The translations under genes and the position numbers were made by a program. The notes under the pieces are model-generated. The model had not been told where the DNA came from. It searched no databases and saw only the letters and a list, made by a program, of their open reading frames with translations. From the IMG/VR virus record IMGVR_UViG_3300032241_003073, positions 1 to 64,000 of that record: DNA of 64,000 bases; one strand, written 5' to 3'. How positions within the stretch are numbered: the first letter of the stretch is position 1; each line of letters begins with the position of its first letter. The stretch comes from a virus. Below are positions 48,689 to 57,421 of this stretch, in pieces.

Positions 48689-51496
48689 TCAATCTCCTCT
48701 CTCTTTTAATGCTTTTTGAATGTTTTGAATTGAAGATTGGTATTGTTTCATCTCTTCTTCGTTTTGCGTTAATTTTATTTTTGTTTCAAACCATTGCAAA
48801 AGATTGTTTAGAGATTTTGGATTGGTTGTTTTGTCATATAACCATAATGAATTATGAGCAATTCCAACATAATCTCCTTTTGCTTTTTGTTCTGCAAAAT
48901 TACCATTGTTCATTGGTATCGTTGGAACAGATAAAGTTGGTTTTGGCGTTATTATTCTTGCAGCTTTTTTAATTTCTTCAGGCTTTTGTGAGAATCCAAA
49001 TTTTTTGTCAATTTCTTTTTGTAGTAGTGATAATATTGATTCGTCGTTTGAAGCATTTATTTGGGCTGCAATGCCAAGTGCGGCTTTGCTGTATTTTTCT
49101 CCTGTTTTTGGTTTCGCTATTTTTTCTATTTGTGATTCTTCCATATTTTGTTTTTCAACCAAATCTAAAAATCTTTCTAAAGAATCTAATGCTTCTTGTT
49201 CTTTTGGATTTTTTTGCATTGTAATAATGCCTTCTGATTCTTTTGCTTGCACAACCAAAGGATGTTTTTCAAATGCTTGCAATAAAGACTCAGATGTTTT
49301 ATTTCCTTCTTTTATCCAAGAAATAATTGTTTTTTGTGCTGTATTGTCTGCTTGTTCTTGAGATGTTCCTGTTTTTTGTTGAATTAATTCCGCAAGTGTA
49401 TTTTTAAGTTTAACTTGGAATATGATTTTATCATGAAGTCCCAATTCATAAATATCTGCATTTTTTTCTGCGTCTGTGCTTTGAGCAACTGTTTGCTTTG
49501 CTGCTGTGTTGATTTCATCTGTCATTTTTGCATCTTTTCTTATGGAAGATAATGAAGATCTTAAATTTTGTAAATCATAAGGAAAATTACGACCAGAAGT
49601 GTCTAGTATTTTTTGTCCTTTTTTCCTTTTTTCTTCAGAAGACGATCCATATAAAGATGCAGGGCCTTCTTTCGTTCGTGATTCAATTTCTGCTGTAATA
49701 TTTTTTTCTTCTCCTCCTCCTGAGAAGTATTGTGTTTTTTGGATTTGTCCTAAAATCCTAGTTCTACGAGTTCCACCTCCAGATAAATCTTTTTGTAAAA
49801 CAACGCCGATTTTATTGCGTGCAAAGTCTCTTCTTCCTGCTGCATCTAATAATTTCTTGTTTCCTAGATCTGCTATCATTTTCATAAAAACTAATTGATG
49901 AAAATCTTCTATTTCACTTCTTAATATTTCTATTTCATGGTTTGTTGCACCGCCACATCCATGTTTTAAACATTGTCTAATTCCCATTATAATATCTTCA
50001 AGATAATCTCCTTTTCCTGGCTCAAAATTGTTTTTTGAATCAATTCCGCCTCTTCTTTGAGAATTAATTATTTTTTCATATAGTTCATTATATTGTGGAT
50101 CTGCTGGCGTGACTTTTGTTGATCTTTCGCTGCTTTTGTTTATACTCATAGACCCAGGAGATTCATGTCTTGTTCCTTGGAATTCTTCATCATTAACTTT
50201 AACAAATTGTTTGTTGTGTCCTCTTAATTTTTCTTTTGGAACATTAATGATTCTTTGTCCTGTTTGTGGATCTGTTATAAAATCATTTTTTTCTTTTCCT
50301 AATTCACGCAAATAATGAGCGGGATTTACAATTGGAACCATTTTTTCAACTAGGTTTCCGTTTTCATGCAGAATTCTTTTTTCAAAAGGTAAATATAATG
50401 GAGGGTTTTTAATTTTGCCTCCTTCTATTGTTGGAGAAAACCCATCTTCATTCACTCCGGGAATTGGCGGTCCTTTTAACTCTCCTGATTTTATCATCTG
50501 TTTCAGTTTAATATCTGTAATTTCTTCTGCTTTCTTTTTTCTTTTTGTTATATTTTTTGCATATTCTGGATCGTGTTCTAATTTTAATAATTCTTGATTT
50601 AAAATAATTTCTTTGGCTCGTGATACAGTAAATGTATCTTCAAATCCATTTACCTCTTGCCATACTACATCCTTTGGAAGATCTCCAAACATTCTATGAC
50701 TATTGGCATTTAAAAAATCTCTTAACGCACTTTGAATAACTTGATTTTTAGGAAAATTCATTCCTTGGGTTGTTCTTGTGGGATCTTTATCTTCTTCATC
50801 ATTATCTTCATATTCATCGGAAATTGGATTTGTCATGTCAAACCCATATAGACCTTTGCCAGAAGGAAGTCCTGACTCTGGATGAAAATCCTCTCCGTGT
50901 GTGGTTTCTAATTTGTGATATAAACGATTAAGATATGGTTTTGCTCTAAATTTTGTTACTTTTTTAACACCAACTTTTTTATCGCTTGAATTTAATGAGA
51001 ATTCTACTTCTTCATTTGGATCTTCTAAAAGATGTGGAGTTTTTTGTTTAACATAATAATGTGCAATTTGTTTTGCTTTTTCCATAATTTGATTATCACT
51101 TAATCCTTTTGTGCTTGTTAAATGATTAAATTCTTCTTTATCTAAAAAATATTTTTTAATTGAATCAAAATTTTTTTCTTTTATTCCTTGGTATATTTCA
51201 TCTATAATTTCGCCTTCTTTGTGATCTTCTTGTCTGTGATTATGAAGCCTTTCTACAGCTTTAAATAACATGTCATATCTGGCTTTTATGGCATTTTTCC
51301 AATAATCATGTGGAAATTGTTTTAGAAAATTAATATCTTCTTTGTCAATTTTGATAGGATATTCATTTCTTATATCACCAAATCTTGCCATTTCATGGAA
51401 AATTTTGAAATAGTTTGGCCTTAAAAATTCATATTTTGAATTTTCACTAAAATCTTTTAAAATGAAGTCACGAAATGATTTAATTAATGAAGCCAT
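48689..51496 (-). CDS. Very large putative internal virion protein
   Basis: A 935-residue protein starting MASLIKSFRDFILKDFSEN. The leader has F-x-x-F-I-L like the others, but no perfect L-x-E after it. The protein is charged and largely helical, with Gly/Gly patches (SGGGEEKNI, GRRDFARNK), a CLKHGCGGATNHEIEIL segment around residue 510, and coiled-coil-like ends. Its length and composition are typical of an internal head or injected virion protein. No enzyme motif found. Followed by 48415-48687 in the same operon. Confidence 0.65.
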   Translation of the reverse strand: MASLIKSFRDFILKDFSENSKYEFLRPNYFKIFHEMARFGDIRNEYPIKIDKEDINFLKQFPHDYWKNAIKARYDMLFKAVERLHNHRQEDHKEGEIIDEIYQGIKEKNFDSIKKYFLDKEEFNHLTSTKGLSDNQIMEKAKQIAHYYVKQKTPHLLEDPNEEVEFSLNSSDKKVGVKKVTKFRAKPYLNRLYHKLETTHGEDFHPESGLPSGKGLYGFDMTNPISDEYEDNDEEDKDPTRTTQGMNFPKNQVIQSALRDFLNANSHRMFGDLPKDVVWQEVNGFEDTFTVSRAKEIILNQELLKLEHDPEYAKNITKRKKKAEEITDIKLKQMIKSGELKGPPIPGVNEDGFSPTIEGGKIKNPPLYLPFEKRILHENGNLVEKMVPIVNPAHYLRELGKEKNDFITDPQTGQRIINVPKEKLRGHNKQFVKVNDEEFQGTRHESPGSMSINKSSERSTKVTPADPQYNELYEKIINSQRRGGIDSKNNFEPGKGDYLEDIIMGIRQCLKHGCGGATNHEIEILRSEIEDFHQLVFMKMIADLGNKKLLDAAGRRDFARNKIGVVLQKDLSGGGTRRTRILGQIQKTQYFSGGGEEKNITAEIESRTKEGPASLYGSSSEEKRKKGQKILDTSGRNFPYDLQNLRSSLSSIRKDAKMTDEINTAAKQTVAQSTDAEKNADIYELGLHDKIIFQVKLKNTLAELIQQKTGTSQEQADNTAQKTIISWIKEGNKTSESLLQAFEKHPLVVQAKESEGIITMQKNPKEQEALDSLERFLDLVEKQNMEESQIEKIAKPKTGEKYSKAALGIAAQINASNDESILSLLQKEIDKKFGFSQKPEEIKKAARIITPKPTLSVPTIPMNNGNFAEQKAKGDYVGIAHNSLWLYDKTTNPKSLNNLLQWFETKIKLTQNEEEMKQYQSSIQNIQKALKERGD

Positions 51497-51543
51497 ATTA
51501 CACCTTTACTAGTTTCAATCGGATTTATGATATATATGTTACT

Positions 51544-52413
51544 ATGAACAATAATATGCTATTTATTCCCCGGCCAACTTCTGATCAATATTCTCAACTT
51601 TGTTGTGGTGGTTGTAATGATTTAGGTCCAACAGATCCTATAGATAGAATTGGACCACGTAAAAATAGAGAAAAAGTTCGTGGGCAAATTAAAGATTATG
51701 TGTTAACAATGCTGGGAGCACCCGTACTTCCATTAGAGTTAGACGATCAACAAGTTGAAAATTCTATAGATTTTGCACTTCAAGTTTTTGAGGATTATGC
51801 TCCTATGGAATATTTTCAATATTATACTTTTTATACCGTTCCCGGACAAAGTGTTTATAAACTACCACCAGACGTTGGTTTTATAAGACAAATATCATAT
51901 AAAGAAACTGCAAACTATGCATTTTCGGCTTCAGATTTAGGAGGAGTAATTCCTTTAGAATATATGGGTGCTGGAGCTTACGGATCTATTGCAGGTGGTA
52001 TTAATCCACAACAACCTGTTTGGGGTAAAATGGCAGATTGGGTAATGTACAAACAATATGAAGATATGTATAATAGAATTTCAGGCCAGCAGGGAGGATG
52101 GGAGTATCTAGCAGGATATAATCATGTGAAATTGTATCCTATTCCATATAGAACATATCCTGTTGCTGTCCACTATTTACAAAGAAGACCCGACTTTAGG
52201 CTTGTCACTCAGGCAATGCAAGAAGGTGCCTTGGCATTTGCTAAAATTATTTTAGGAAGAATTCGCAGTCGTATATCCAATCCTCCAGGGCCAAATGGTG
52301 GAATTCAATTGGATGGAGCCACAATTCTTGCAGAAGGACTACAAGAAAAAAAAGATTGGGAAGAAAGACTGATTAACAGATTTGGTGATTTGCTCGGACC
52401 ACGCATGATGTGA
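51544..52413 (+). CDS. gp13: gp13-like neck protein
   Basis: A 289-residue protein from ATG 51544 (MNNNMLFIPRPTSDQY). It has the head-completion neck signature: REKVRGQIKDYVLTMLGAPVL, PLELDDQQVENSIDFALQVF and EDYAPMEYFQYYTFYTVPG, then YKLPPDVGFIRQISYKE. Similar to T4 gp13 and its cyanophage relatives. It caps the head-tail connector. No Shine-Dalgarno; the start is preceded by GATATATATGTTACT. Confidence 0.75.
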   Translation: MNNNMLFIPRPTSDQYSQLCCGGCNDLGPTDPIDRIGPRKNREKVRGQIKDYVLTMLGAPVLPLELDDQQVENSIDFALQVFEDYAPMEYFQYYTFYTVPGQSVYKLPPDVGFIRQISYKETANYAFSASDLGGVIPLEYMGAGAYGSIAGGINPQQPVWGKMADWVMYKQYEDMYNRISGQQGGWEYLAGYNHVKLYPIPYRTYPVAVHYLQRRPDFRLVTQAMQEGALAFAKIILGRIRSRISNPPGPNGGIQLDGATILAEGLQEKKDWEERLINRFGDLLGPRMM

Positions 52414-52438
52414 CGTGTAATTTTTATAAAAGGCAAAA

Positions 52439-53296
52439 ATGAGAAGAAAAAAAAATCAAATTTGTGCATTTTCTTGGTATGGTGGAAAAACTTATCACTT
52501 AGATTGGATTTTACCCATTATAAATCAAGTAGATCACAAAATTTATATTGAATCTTTTGGTGGATCTGCTGCTGTATTGCTAAATAAAAAACCAAGCCCA
52601 ATAGAAGTTTATAATGATATTCATGGAGATCTTGTGAATTTTTTTAGGGTTCTTAGAACAGAAGGAGAAGATTTGATTTCTCTTTTACAGTTGACTCCTT
52701 ACAGCAGAGAAGAATTTGTATTATCGTGCGAAATTCCAAAAAATTTATCACCATTAGAAAGAGCAAGAATGTTTTTTGTTAGAGCGAGACAAATTAGAAA
52801 TGGCCTTGCTACTAATGCGACTCCTGGAAAGTGGAGTTATACAAAAAAAGATGTAAGAAGAAATTGGGCATTGCCTATCAGTCAATGGTTTAATGCTATA
52901 GATTCGTTAGAAGATATTTGCACTCGAATTGGTCAAGTTCAAATTGAAAATTTAGATGCATTCGATATTATTCAAAGATATGATACTCCTGAGTCTTTGC
53001 ATTATATAGATCCTCCTTATTTGTTAAGTTCTAGAACTGGAGGAAAAAATTATGAATATGAATACAATGAAGATCAGCATGTTAATTTAATTAATTTACT
53101 ATTAAATTTAAAAGGCAAAGTTGTTATTTCGGGTTACAAGAATGAATTATATCCTTCTTTGTTGAAAGGTTGGAATGAATATAGAAGGGCTGAATCTTTT
53201 GCAAATACAACTTTAAATAATGGTGAAAAAAAGTTAAGACAAGAAGTTATTTGGACAAATTTTGAATGCTCATTAGGCAAAGAAGGTTGGGAATGA
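52439..53296 (+). CDS. DNA adenine N6-methyltransferase (Dam/D12 class)
   Basis: A 285-residue protein. SAM-binding motif FSWYGGKTYHLDWILPII at residues 9-26, FGGSAAVLLNKKP and NDIHGDLVNFFRVLR, then DPPY in LHYIDPPYLLSSRTGG as the catalytic motif IV. The order is D12-class, as in Dam and T4 Dam. It could methylate phage DNA against restriction. Its stop overlaps the next gene start by 4 bases (ATGA). Confidence 0.88.
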   Translation: MRRKKNQICAFSWYGGKTYHLDWILPIINQVDHKIYIESFGGSAAVLLNKKPSPIEVYNDIHGDLVNFFRVLRTEGEDLISLLQLTPYSREEFVLSCEIPKNLSPLERARMFFVRARQIRNGLATNATPGKWSYTKKDVRRNWALPISQWFNAIDSLEDICTRIGQVQIENLDAFDIIQRYDTPESLHYIDPPYLLSSRTGGKNYEYEYNEDQHVNLINLLLNLKGKVVISGYKNELYPSLLKGWNEYRRAESFANTTLNNGEKKLRQEVIWTNFECSLGKEGWE

Positions 53297-53892
53297 AGAA
53301 CTTCCAAAATTGGCGAAACGAACAAAATATAGAAAAAAATAAAGATTTTTACGTTACCAGAGATGAGTTTTTAAATATTTGTCAAAAATATTTTGATTCT
53401 AATCTTCGTGGATCTATGAAAACTCATCATGAGTACATGCAAGAAAATTTAACAGAAGCTGTAGAAACTTCAAGATATTCAATTGAAGTTAATTATAGAA
53501 CTACGACTAAAGAAGCTTTGGAAGGGTTTGCCAAAATTTGTTTGGGATATGTTAGTGCAGCATTAAAGAATCATGGATATCATACAAAACATGTTTTTTC
53601 TGAAAAACCTTTAAGACTTTTAATTTCTTCTAGAAATTGGGATGATGGAGAGTGGACGGGAGTTGTGACATGGCATCCTGATCATAATTGTTTTGTAATT
53701 AGCAAAGGTTTTTATAATAAAGATCGTAAAACTGTGTCTATTCAAAGTTCACAAAAATGTAATGCAAATTCAGCCTCCGATGTCTCTAAAGAGTTACATA
53801 ACATGATGAATCATTTAAAAAATCAACCAGATAAAACATCAGAAAAAATTAAATTACGTCCTGTACCTTTGAAGAGAGGACCAAAAACATGA
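53293..53892 (+). CDS. Putative capsid-targeted protein
   Basis: A 199-residue protein from ATG 53293 that overlaps the methylase stop. It begins MKNFQNWRNEQNIEK, a leader in which R-N-E replaces the L/I-x-E. The body is alpha/beta, FYVTRDEFLNICQKYFDSNL and TKEALEGFAKICLGYVSAAL, with NWDDGEWTGVVTWHPDHNC, ending in a basic PLKRGPK. No enzyme motif recognised. It sits next to the Nudix gene, which has a similar leader. Confidence 0.6.
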   Translation: MKNFQNWRNEQNIEKNKDFYVTRDEFLNICQKYFDSNLRGSMKTHHEYMQENLTEAVETSRYSIEVNYRTTTKEALEGFAKICLGYVSAALKNHGYHTKHVFSEKPLRLLISSRNWDDGEWTGVVTWHPDHNCFVISKGFYNKDRKTVSIQSSQKCNANSASDVSKELHNMMNHLKNQPDKTSEKIKLRPVPLKRGPKT

Positions 53893-54374
53893 TTGAATTT
53901 TCAAAATGGCGAGAAAAAAAATTAAATGAACAATTTCACAGAATTGGCAAAGACAGTAAAAAATATTGGGGGCGACTTGGTGCTGGAATATTGTTTACAG
54001 ATGGAGAGCGTGTTCTTCTTTTAAGAAGAGATGGCAGCAGTGATAATAAAGGATGTTGGGGAATTCCAGGAGGTAGAGCAAAAGACGGAGAAGCACCAAT
54101 TGATGTTGCACGAAGGGAAACAAAAGAAGAATGCGGTTCGGCTGAAGGTCAAAGATTTGCACATTTTCACAGTGTGGATGGAGCCCATCATTTTCATACT
54201 TATTTGTTTGCAATAGCTTCGCCTTTTGATGTTGAGCTTTCTAAAGAGCACAATCAGTGGAAATGGGTCAAATTAGACAAAGTAAAAGATCTAGATTTAC
54301 ATCCTCGCCTTAAAAAAGATTGGCCTAGTTTTTTAAAGGCGATAAAGAAAAAATTTTCTTTAAAAGATGATTGA
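53889..54374 (+). CDS. Nudix hydrolase with a capsid-targeting leader
   Basis: A 161-residue protein. MIEFSKWREKKLNE is a capsid-type leader with L-N-E. The rest is a full Nudix domain: WGIPGGRAKDGEAPIDVARRE, TKEECG, which fits the G-x5-E-x7-RE-x-x-EE-x-G box. Other parts are RVLLLRRDG and HTYLFAIA. Nudix enzymes cleave nucleoside diphosphate derivatives; substrate could be NAD-like caps, oxidised dNTPs or signalling nucleotides. The leader suggests it is packed into the head and injected. It overlaps the previous gene by 4 bases. Confidence 0.82.
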   Translation: MIEFSKWREKKLNEQFHRIGKDSKKYWGRLGAGILFTDGERVLLLRRDGSSDNKGCWGIPGGRAKDGEAPIDVARRETKEECGSAEGQRFAHFHSVDGAHHFHTYLFAIASPFDVELSKEHNQWKWVKLDKVKDLDLHPRLKKDWPSFLKAIKKKFSLKDD

Positions 54375-54423
54375 ATTTATGATTTGTATTTTGTATATTT
54401 AAAATTTTAAGGAATAATGTCAG

Positions 54424-54819
54424 ATGTTTGAATTAATTCTTGTGGTTTTGATGCAAGTTCGGCCTGACACGACAACCGAAAAAATAATTGTTCAAAAAGT
54501 AGAAATTATTTTAAGAGACACAGACGAATCAAAAAACTTAATTCATCCAGAAGCCACCCAATTAAAAAAAATTAAAAAAGAAAGAATTTGGGTTGATTCT
54601 GGTTGTGTAAAAATTTTTGGTAACGATTGGTGTCTTGTTCCGATAAACATAACAGTTGGTCCTAAAAAAGTAGTAAGATCTTTTTTTATTGGCGAGAAAA
54701 TAAATGAAAATTGGAAATTTATTGATGAGCCTAATTATCGTGATATAGTTTCAAAAAATTCTTATTATATTTCAGATAATATAAAAATTTTTGTTGAAAA
54801 ACATTTTTTCTCATATTAG
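54424..54819 (+). CDS. Small unknown, perhaps exported protein
   Basis: A 131-residue protein. The N-terminus MFELILVVLMQVRPD has a short hydrophobic stretch and could be a weak export signal or membrane anchor. The body is beta-rich (VDSGCVKIFGNDWCLVPINIT; VVRSFFIGEKINENW). Two Cys residues could form a disulphide. AAGGAATAATG lies upstream, and a 4-codon frame (MSDV) precedes. Unknown. Confidence 0.55.
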   Translation: MFELILVVLMQVRPDTTTEKIIVQKVEIILRDTDESKNLIHPEATQLKKIKKERIWVDSGCVKIFGNDWCLVPINITVGPKKVVRSFFIGEKINENWKFIDEPNYRDIVSKNSYYISDNIKIFVEKHFFSY

Positions 54820-54852
54820 AATTGTGATATGAAATTTTATAAGGACTTTCAA

Positions 54853-55668
54853 ATGAAAGATAAAGATCCGTTGGGTGATCGAATGAAGGGTTATGAAAAA
54901 CAATACGATGGGAATTTAATGGATTTACTTCCCATTTGTGCAAGAATTGATGGAAGGTGCTTTCATTCTTTTACTGCTGGTCTAAATAGACCTTATGATT
55001 TAGGCTTGCAAAAAATAATGATTGAAACAACAAAATATCTCATAAATGAAACCAATGCTCTTATTGGATATACTCAATCAGATGAAATTAGTTTGATATG
55101 GTATCACGACAAATCAGAGAAAAGTCAATTGTTTTTTGGTGGAAGAATAATGAAATTGAACAGCATGTTGTCCTCGATGGCGACAGCTTTTTTCAATAAA
55201 AATTTATCTAATTTTATCCCATCTAAATCTGATAAAATGCCAATGTTTGATTCTAGGATTTGGCAAGTTCCAAATAAGACGGAAGCTGCCAATTATTTGT
55301 ATTGGAGAGAAGCTGACGCAATTAGAAATTCCATCAGCATGGCGGCTCAACATTATTATTCTCACAATCAATTGCATAAAAAAACTTCTTCTGAAAAGAA
55401 AAAAATGCTTTTAGAAAAAGGAGTGGTCTGGGAAAATTACCCAGACCATTTTAAAAAAGGTTGTTATTTGAGGAAGTCTTTGTTTAAAAGAAAGTTCACA
55501 TCAGAAGAAATTGAAAAATTGCCTTTGAAACATGAAGCGAGATTAAATCCAGATTTGTTAATTTCTAGGTGTGAAGTGTGTGAAATTGAAGACATTCCTT
55601 TATTTAAAAATATTTCTAATAAAAAAGAATTTATTTTTGATTTAGATTTTCCCTTAATTAAGGATTGA
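54853..55668 (+). CDS. Thg1-like 3'-5' RNA polymerase (tRNA 5'-end repair)
   Basis: A 271-residue protein; start chosen at ATG 54853 because of AAGGACTTTCAA, giving the normal MKDKDPLGDRMKGYEKQYD opening. Catalytic motifs are ICARIDGRCFHSFTAGL (first metal ligands) and IGYTQSDEISLIWYH (second), as in the tRNAHis guanylyltransferase superfamily. Bacterial and phage members are Thg1-like proteins that add missing 5' nucleotides to truncated tRNAs. It could repair tRNA damaged by host defence nucleases or finish the tRNAs encoded here. No usual C-terminal extra domain. Confidence 0.85.
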   Translation: MKDKDPLGDRMKGYEKQYDGNLMDLLPICARIDGRCFHSFTAGLNRPYDLGLQKIMIETTKYLINETNALIGYTQSDEISLIWYHDKSEKSQLFFGGRIMKLNSMLSSMATAFFNKNLSNFIPSKSDKMPMFDSRIWQVPNKTEAANYLYWREADAIRNSISMAAQHYYSHNQLHKKTSSEKKKMLLEKGVVWENYPDHFKKGCYLRKSLFKRKFTSEEIEKLPLKHEARLNPDLLISRCEVCEIEDIPLFKNISNKKEFIFDLDFPLIKD

Positions 55669-55671
55669 CAC

Positions 55672-56040
55672 ATGTGGCAAATTGATGATCAATTTATTGA
55701 AAAAACCTCAATTGGTTCTTTGGAGCCAATTGAGGTTTTGTTTGAGGTTGGATGTGAAGCAATAACTTATGTTTCTTATGGTTTAAATCAAGAATTAATA
55801 TTGGTTCATATTCTTTGTGTCTCTGGTTCTACATCTCGTTATTTGGCCGTACAAATTGATAATCAAACATTTGAAGATTTAAAAAATGATCGAATTTATT
55901 TTTTTAAACCATTTAAAAATAAGAAATGTTGGATTGTTGATATAGTTCCCGATAAGTTAACACAATGGAGAATAGAGAATTTATTTCTTGTTGATTTTTT
56001 TTCAATCCCCAAAAAATATTTGCCAATTGATCGTGATTAA
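55672..56040 (+). CDS. Small unknown protein
   Basis: A 122-residue protein with ATTGACAC upstream. Beta-rich: YVSYGLNQELILVHILCVSGS, then LAVQIDNQTFEDLKND and a hydrophobic KKCWIVDIVPDKL. The SGSTSRYLAVQID segment may be a beta hairpin. Found directly after the Thg1-like gene. Overlaps the opposite-strand gene by 4 bases. Not recognised. Confidence 0.55.
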   Translation: MWQIDDQFIEKTSIGSLEPIEVLFEVGCEAITYVSYGLNQELILVHILCVSGSTSRYLAVQIDNQTFEDLKNDRIYFFKPFKNKKCWIVDIVPDKLTQWRIENLFLVDFFSIPKKYLPIDRD

Positions 56041-56522
56041 TCGTGTAAAATAATTTCAACACCATCAAGTGGATCTTCAGTTAGAAGAACTTCGGATCGC
56101 TTTTTGGTGGGATATGTGTTGTCATTTAGTGGTCGGCTTTCTTGATTCACAATGATAGTTTCTACTTTTCCATTGTGTGTAATTGTATCTGGCTGATCAA
56201 GTAATAATTTTTTTTCTTGAGACACGTTTTCCTCCATTGTTTGTGGTTGCAAATTTTGATTTGTTATTTTAGGAGATATTTCTTCTACAAATCTAAGAAG
56301 ATTCATTGGAGATCCAACCCATTTCATATAATAGCTATCTCCTTGAAATCTTTTTCTTGGTCCAACCATTCTAATTCCTGAATCTGTTGGTTTGGGAAGT
56401 TTTAAATCGCCATCGGTGTTGTTTTCATATACATAAACACCTGTTCCGCCCATATCATGCTTTAATTTTTCTTCATGAACTTGTCTTCGTTCATAACGAT
56501 TCAATCTTGGTGCATATTTCAT
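56037..56522 (-). CDS. Unknown phage protein
   Basis: A 161-residue protein (MKYAPRLNRYERRQVHEEKL, then GGTGVYVYENNTDGDLKLP). GGPRKRFQGDSYYMKWVGSP follows, then a disordered acidic tail. The Gly-Thr-Gly and beta segments near residues 25-70 resemble small T4-like head or tail accessory proteins that I cannot name. AAAGGTAAAAAA precedes the ATG. Convergent with 55672-56040. Confidence 0.6.
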   Translation of the reverse strand: MKYAPRLNRYERRQVHEEKLKHDMGGTGVYVYENNTDGDLKLPKPTDSGIRMVGPRKRFQGDSYYMKWVGSPMNLLRFVEEISPKITNQNLQPQTMEENVSQEKKLLLDQPDTITHNGKVETIIVNQESRPLNDNTYPTKKRSEVLLTEDPLDGVEIILHD

Positions 56523-56626
56523 TTTTTTTACCTTTCTTTAAGCTTATGGTAATTATGAGGTTGAATATTTTTTCCAAACATCATAATATTATAATATGGT
56601 CGTTTGGTAATTTTTTGGAGAAAACA

Positions 56627-56962
56627 ATGAAAAATAAAATGAAAACGCCTCCTTCTTGGACAAATGTTTATCCGCAAGGAACAAAAGAGGGCGATGAAGA
56701 ACAGGGTTTTTTTATTGCTTTAAGCAGAAATCCTAAGTGGCAATGGCGTTCTACTGCACAAATTGCAAAAGAATCTAATTTGACGAGAGAAAGGGTGGAC
56801 GAAATACTGAATAAGTATTGGAAAAAAGGAATGGTTTTCCAAAATCCATCAAATGAAGACCAATGGGGTTACTGGGAACGTGTGCCTGAAATGCTGCCAA
56901 AAGACGAGAAATCTATAACAGAAAAAGATCATGAATATCGAATTAAAAAGGCAAAAAACTAA
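56627..56962 (+). CDS. Winged-helix DNA-binding-like small protein
   Basis: A 111-residue protein from ATG 56627 (TTGGAGAAAACA). Residues 48-85, WRSTAQIAKESNLTRERVDEI and LNKYWKKGMVFQNP, look like a helix-turn-helix with wing, as in small transcription regulators. The rest is charged. Divergent from 56037-56522; a terminator follows. A regulator role is inferred. Confidence 0.6.
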   Translation: MKNKMKTPPSWTNVYPQGTKEGDEEQGFFIALSRNPKWQWRSTAQIAKESNLTRERVDEILNKYWKKGMVFQNPSNEDQWGYWERVPEMLPKDEKSITEKDHEYRIKKAKN

Positions 56963-56963
56963 A

Positions 56964-56997
56964 AAAAAAACCACAGCTTATGGCTGTGGTTTTTTTA
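56964..56997 (+). terminator. Terminator after the winged-helix gene
   Basis: Stem CCACAGC / GCTGTGG with a short loop, flanked by an A run and TTTTTTT. It works in the plus direction and, with the A run, also in the minus direction for the next gene (56998-57231). Confidence 0.82.
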
Positions 56998-57231
56998 TCA
57001 ACCAGATGTATCTGGTTTCTTTTTTGGATTTCCGTTCTTATCATACCCCATTTTAAATAAAGCATCAGCAGCATAAGGTGTAAAATAAGCATCTGGATAT
57101 TGGTGGCGAACATAAGCATCTGGATAAGCCCAATATGCAATTCCCGCTCTTTTTATTCCAGACTTTTCGTCGTGCTTATAAAGTGGCAATTCTTTTTTAG
57201 ATTCGCCTGCCCATTGAATAAATGATTTCAT
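56998..57231 (-). CDS. Small putative capsid-targeted protein
   Basis: A 77-residue protein from ATG 57231 (GAGGAAAAAT). The opening MKSFIQWAGESKKELPLYK has the aromatic leader with A-G-E instead of L/I-x-E. Further on is a Tyr-rich repeat (WAYPDAYVRHQYPDAYFTPY), which is unusual. The end is basic (NGNPKKKPDTSG). Cargo status is uncertain because of the A-G-E. Confidence 0.6.
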   Translation of the reverse strand: MKSFIQWAGESKKELPLYKHDEKSGIKRAGIAYWAYPDAYVRHQYPDAYFTPYAADALFKMGYDKNGNPKKKPDTSG

Positions 57232-57339
57232 ATTTTTCCTCATTCTTACTGTTTGAGTTTAAACTCTCTTGTTATTATATATGAGTTTGTTTGTAATTTT
57301 AAAAATTACTGACTTTTTTAAATTTTTTATAAAAAAATA

Positions 57340-57368
57340 TTGATTTACAAGCAGTTAGTAACTAAAAT
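57340..57368 (+). promoter_or_regulatory. Host-type promoter for the basic protein gene
   Basis: TTGATT (57340-57345), 17-base spacer, TAAAAT (57363-57368). The motif TTGATTTACAA is shared with the region before the ParB-like gene. The ATG lies 53 bases downstream. Confidence 0.65.
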
Positions 57369-57421
57369 TAAAAAAGTGATGGATTTGCATCACAGATTTT
57401 TAAAAGGGCATAGGAAAAGAG

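Noticed and set aside
48906-49361. Plus-strand frames inside the 935-residue gene
   Set aside because: Antisense shadows of the large gene with no ribosome sites and biased composition.
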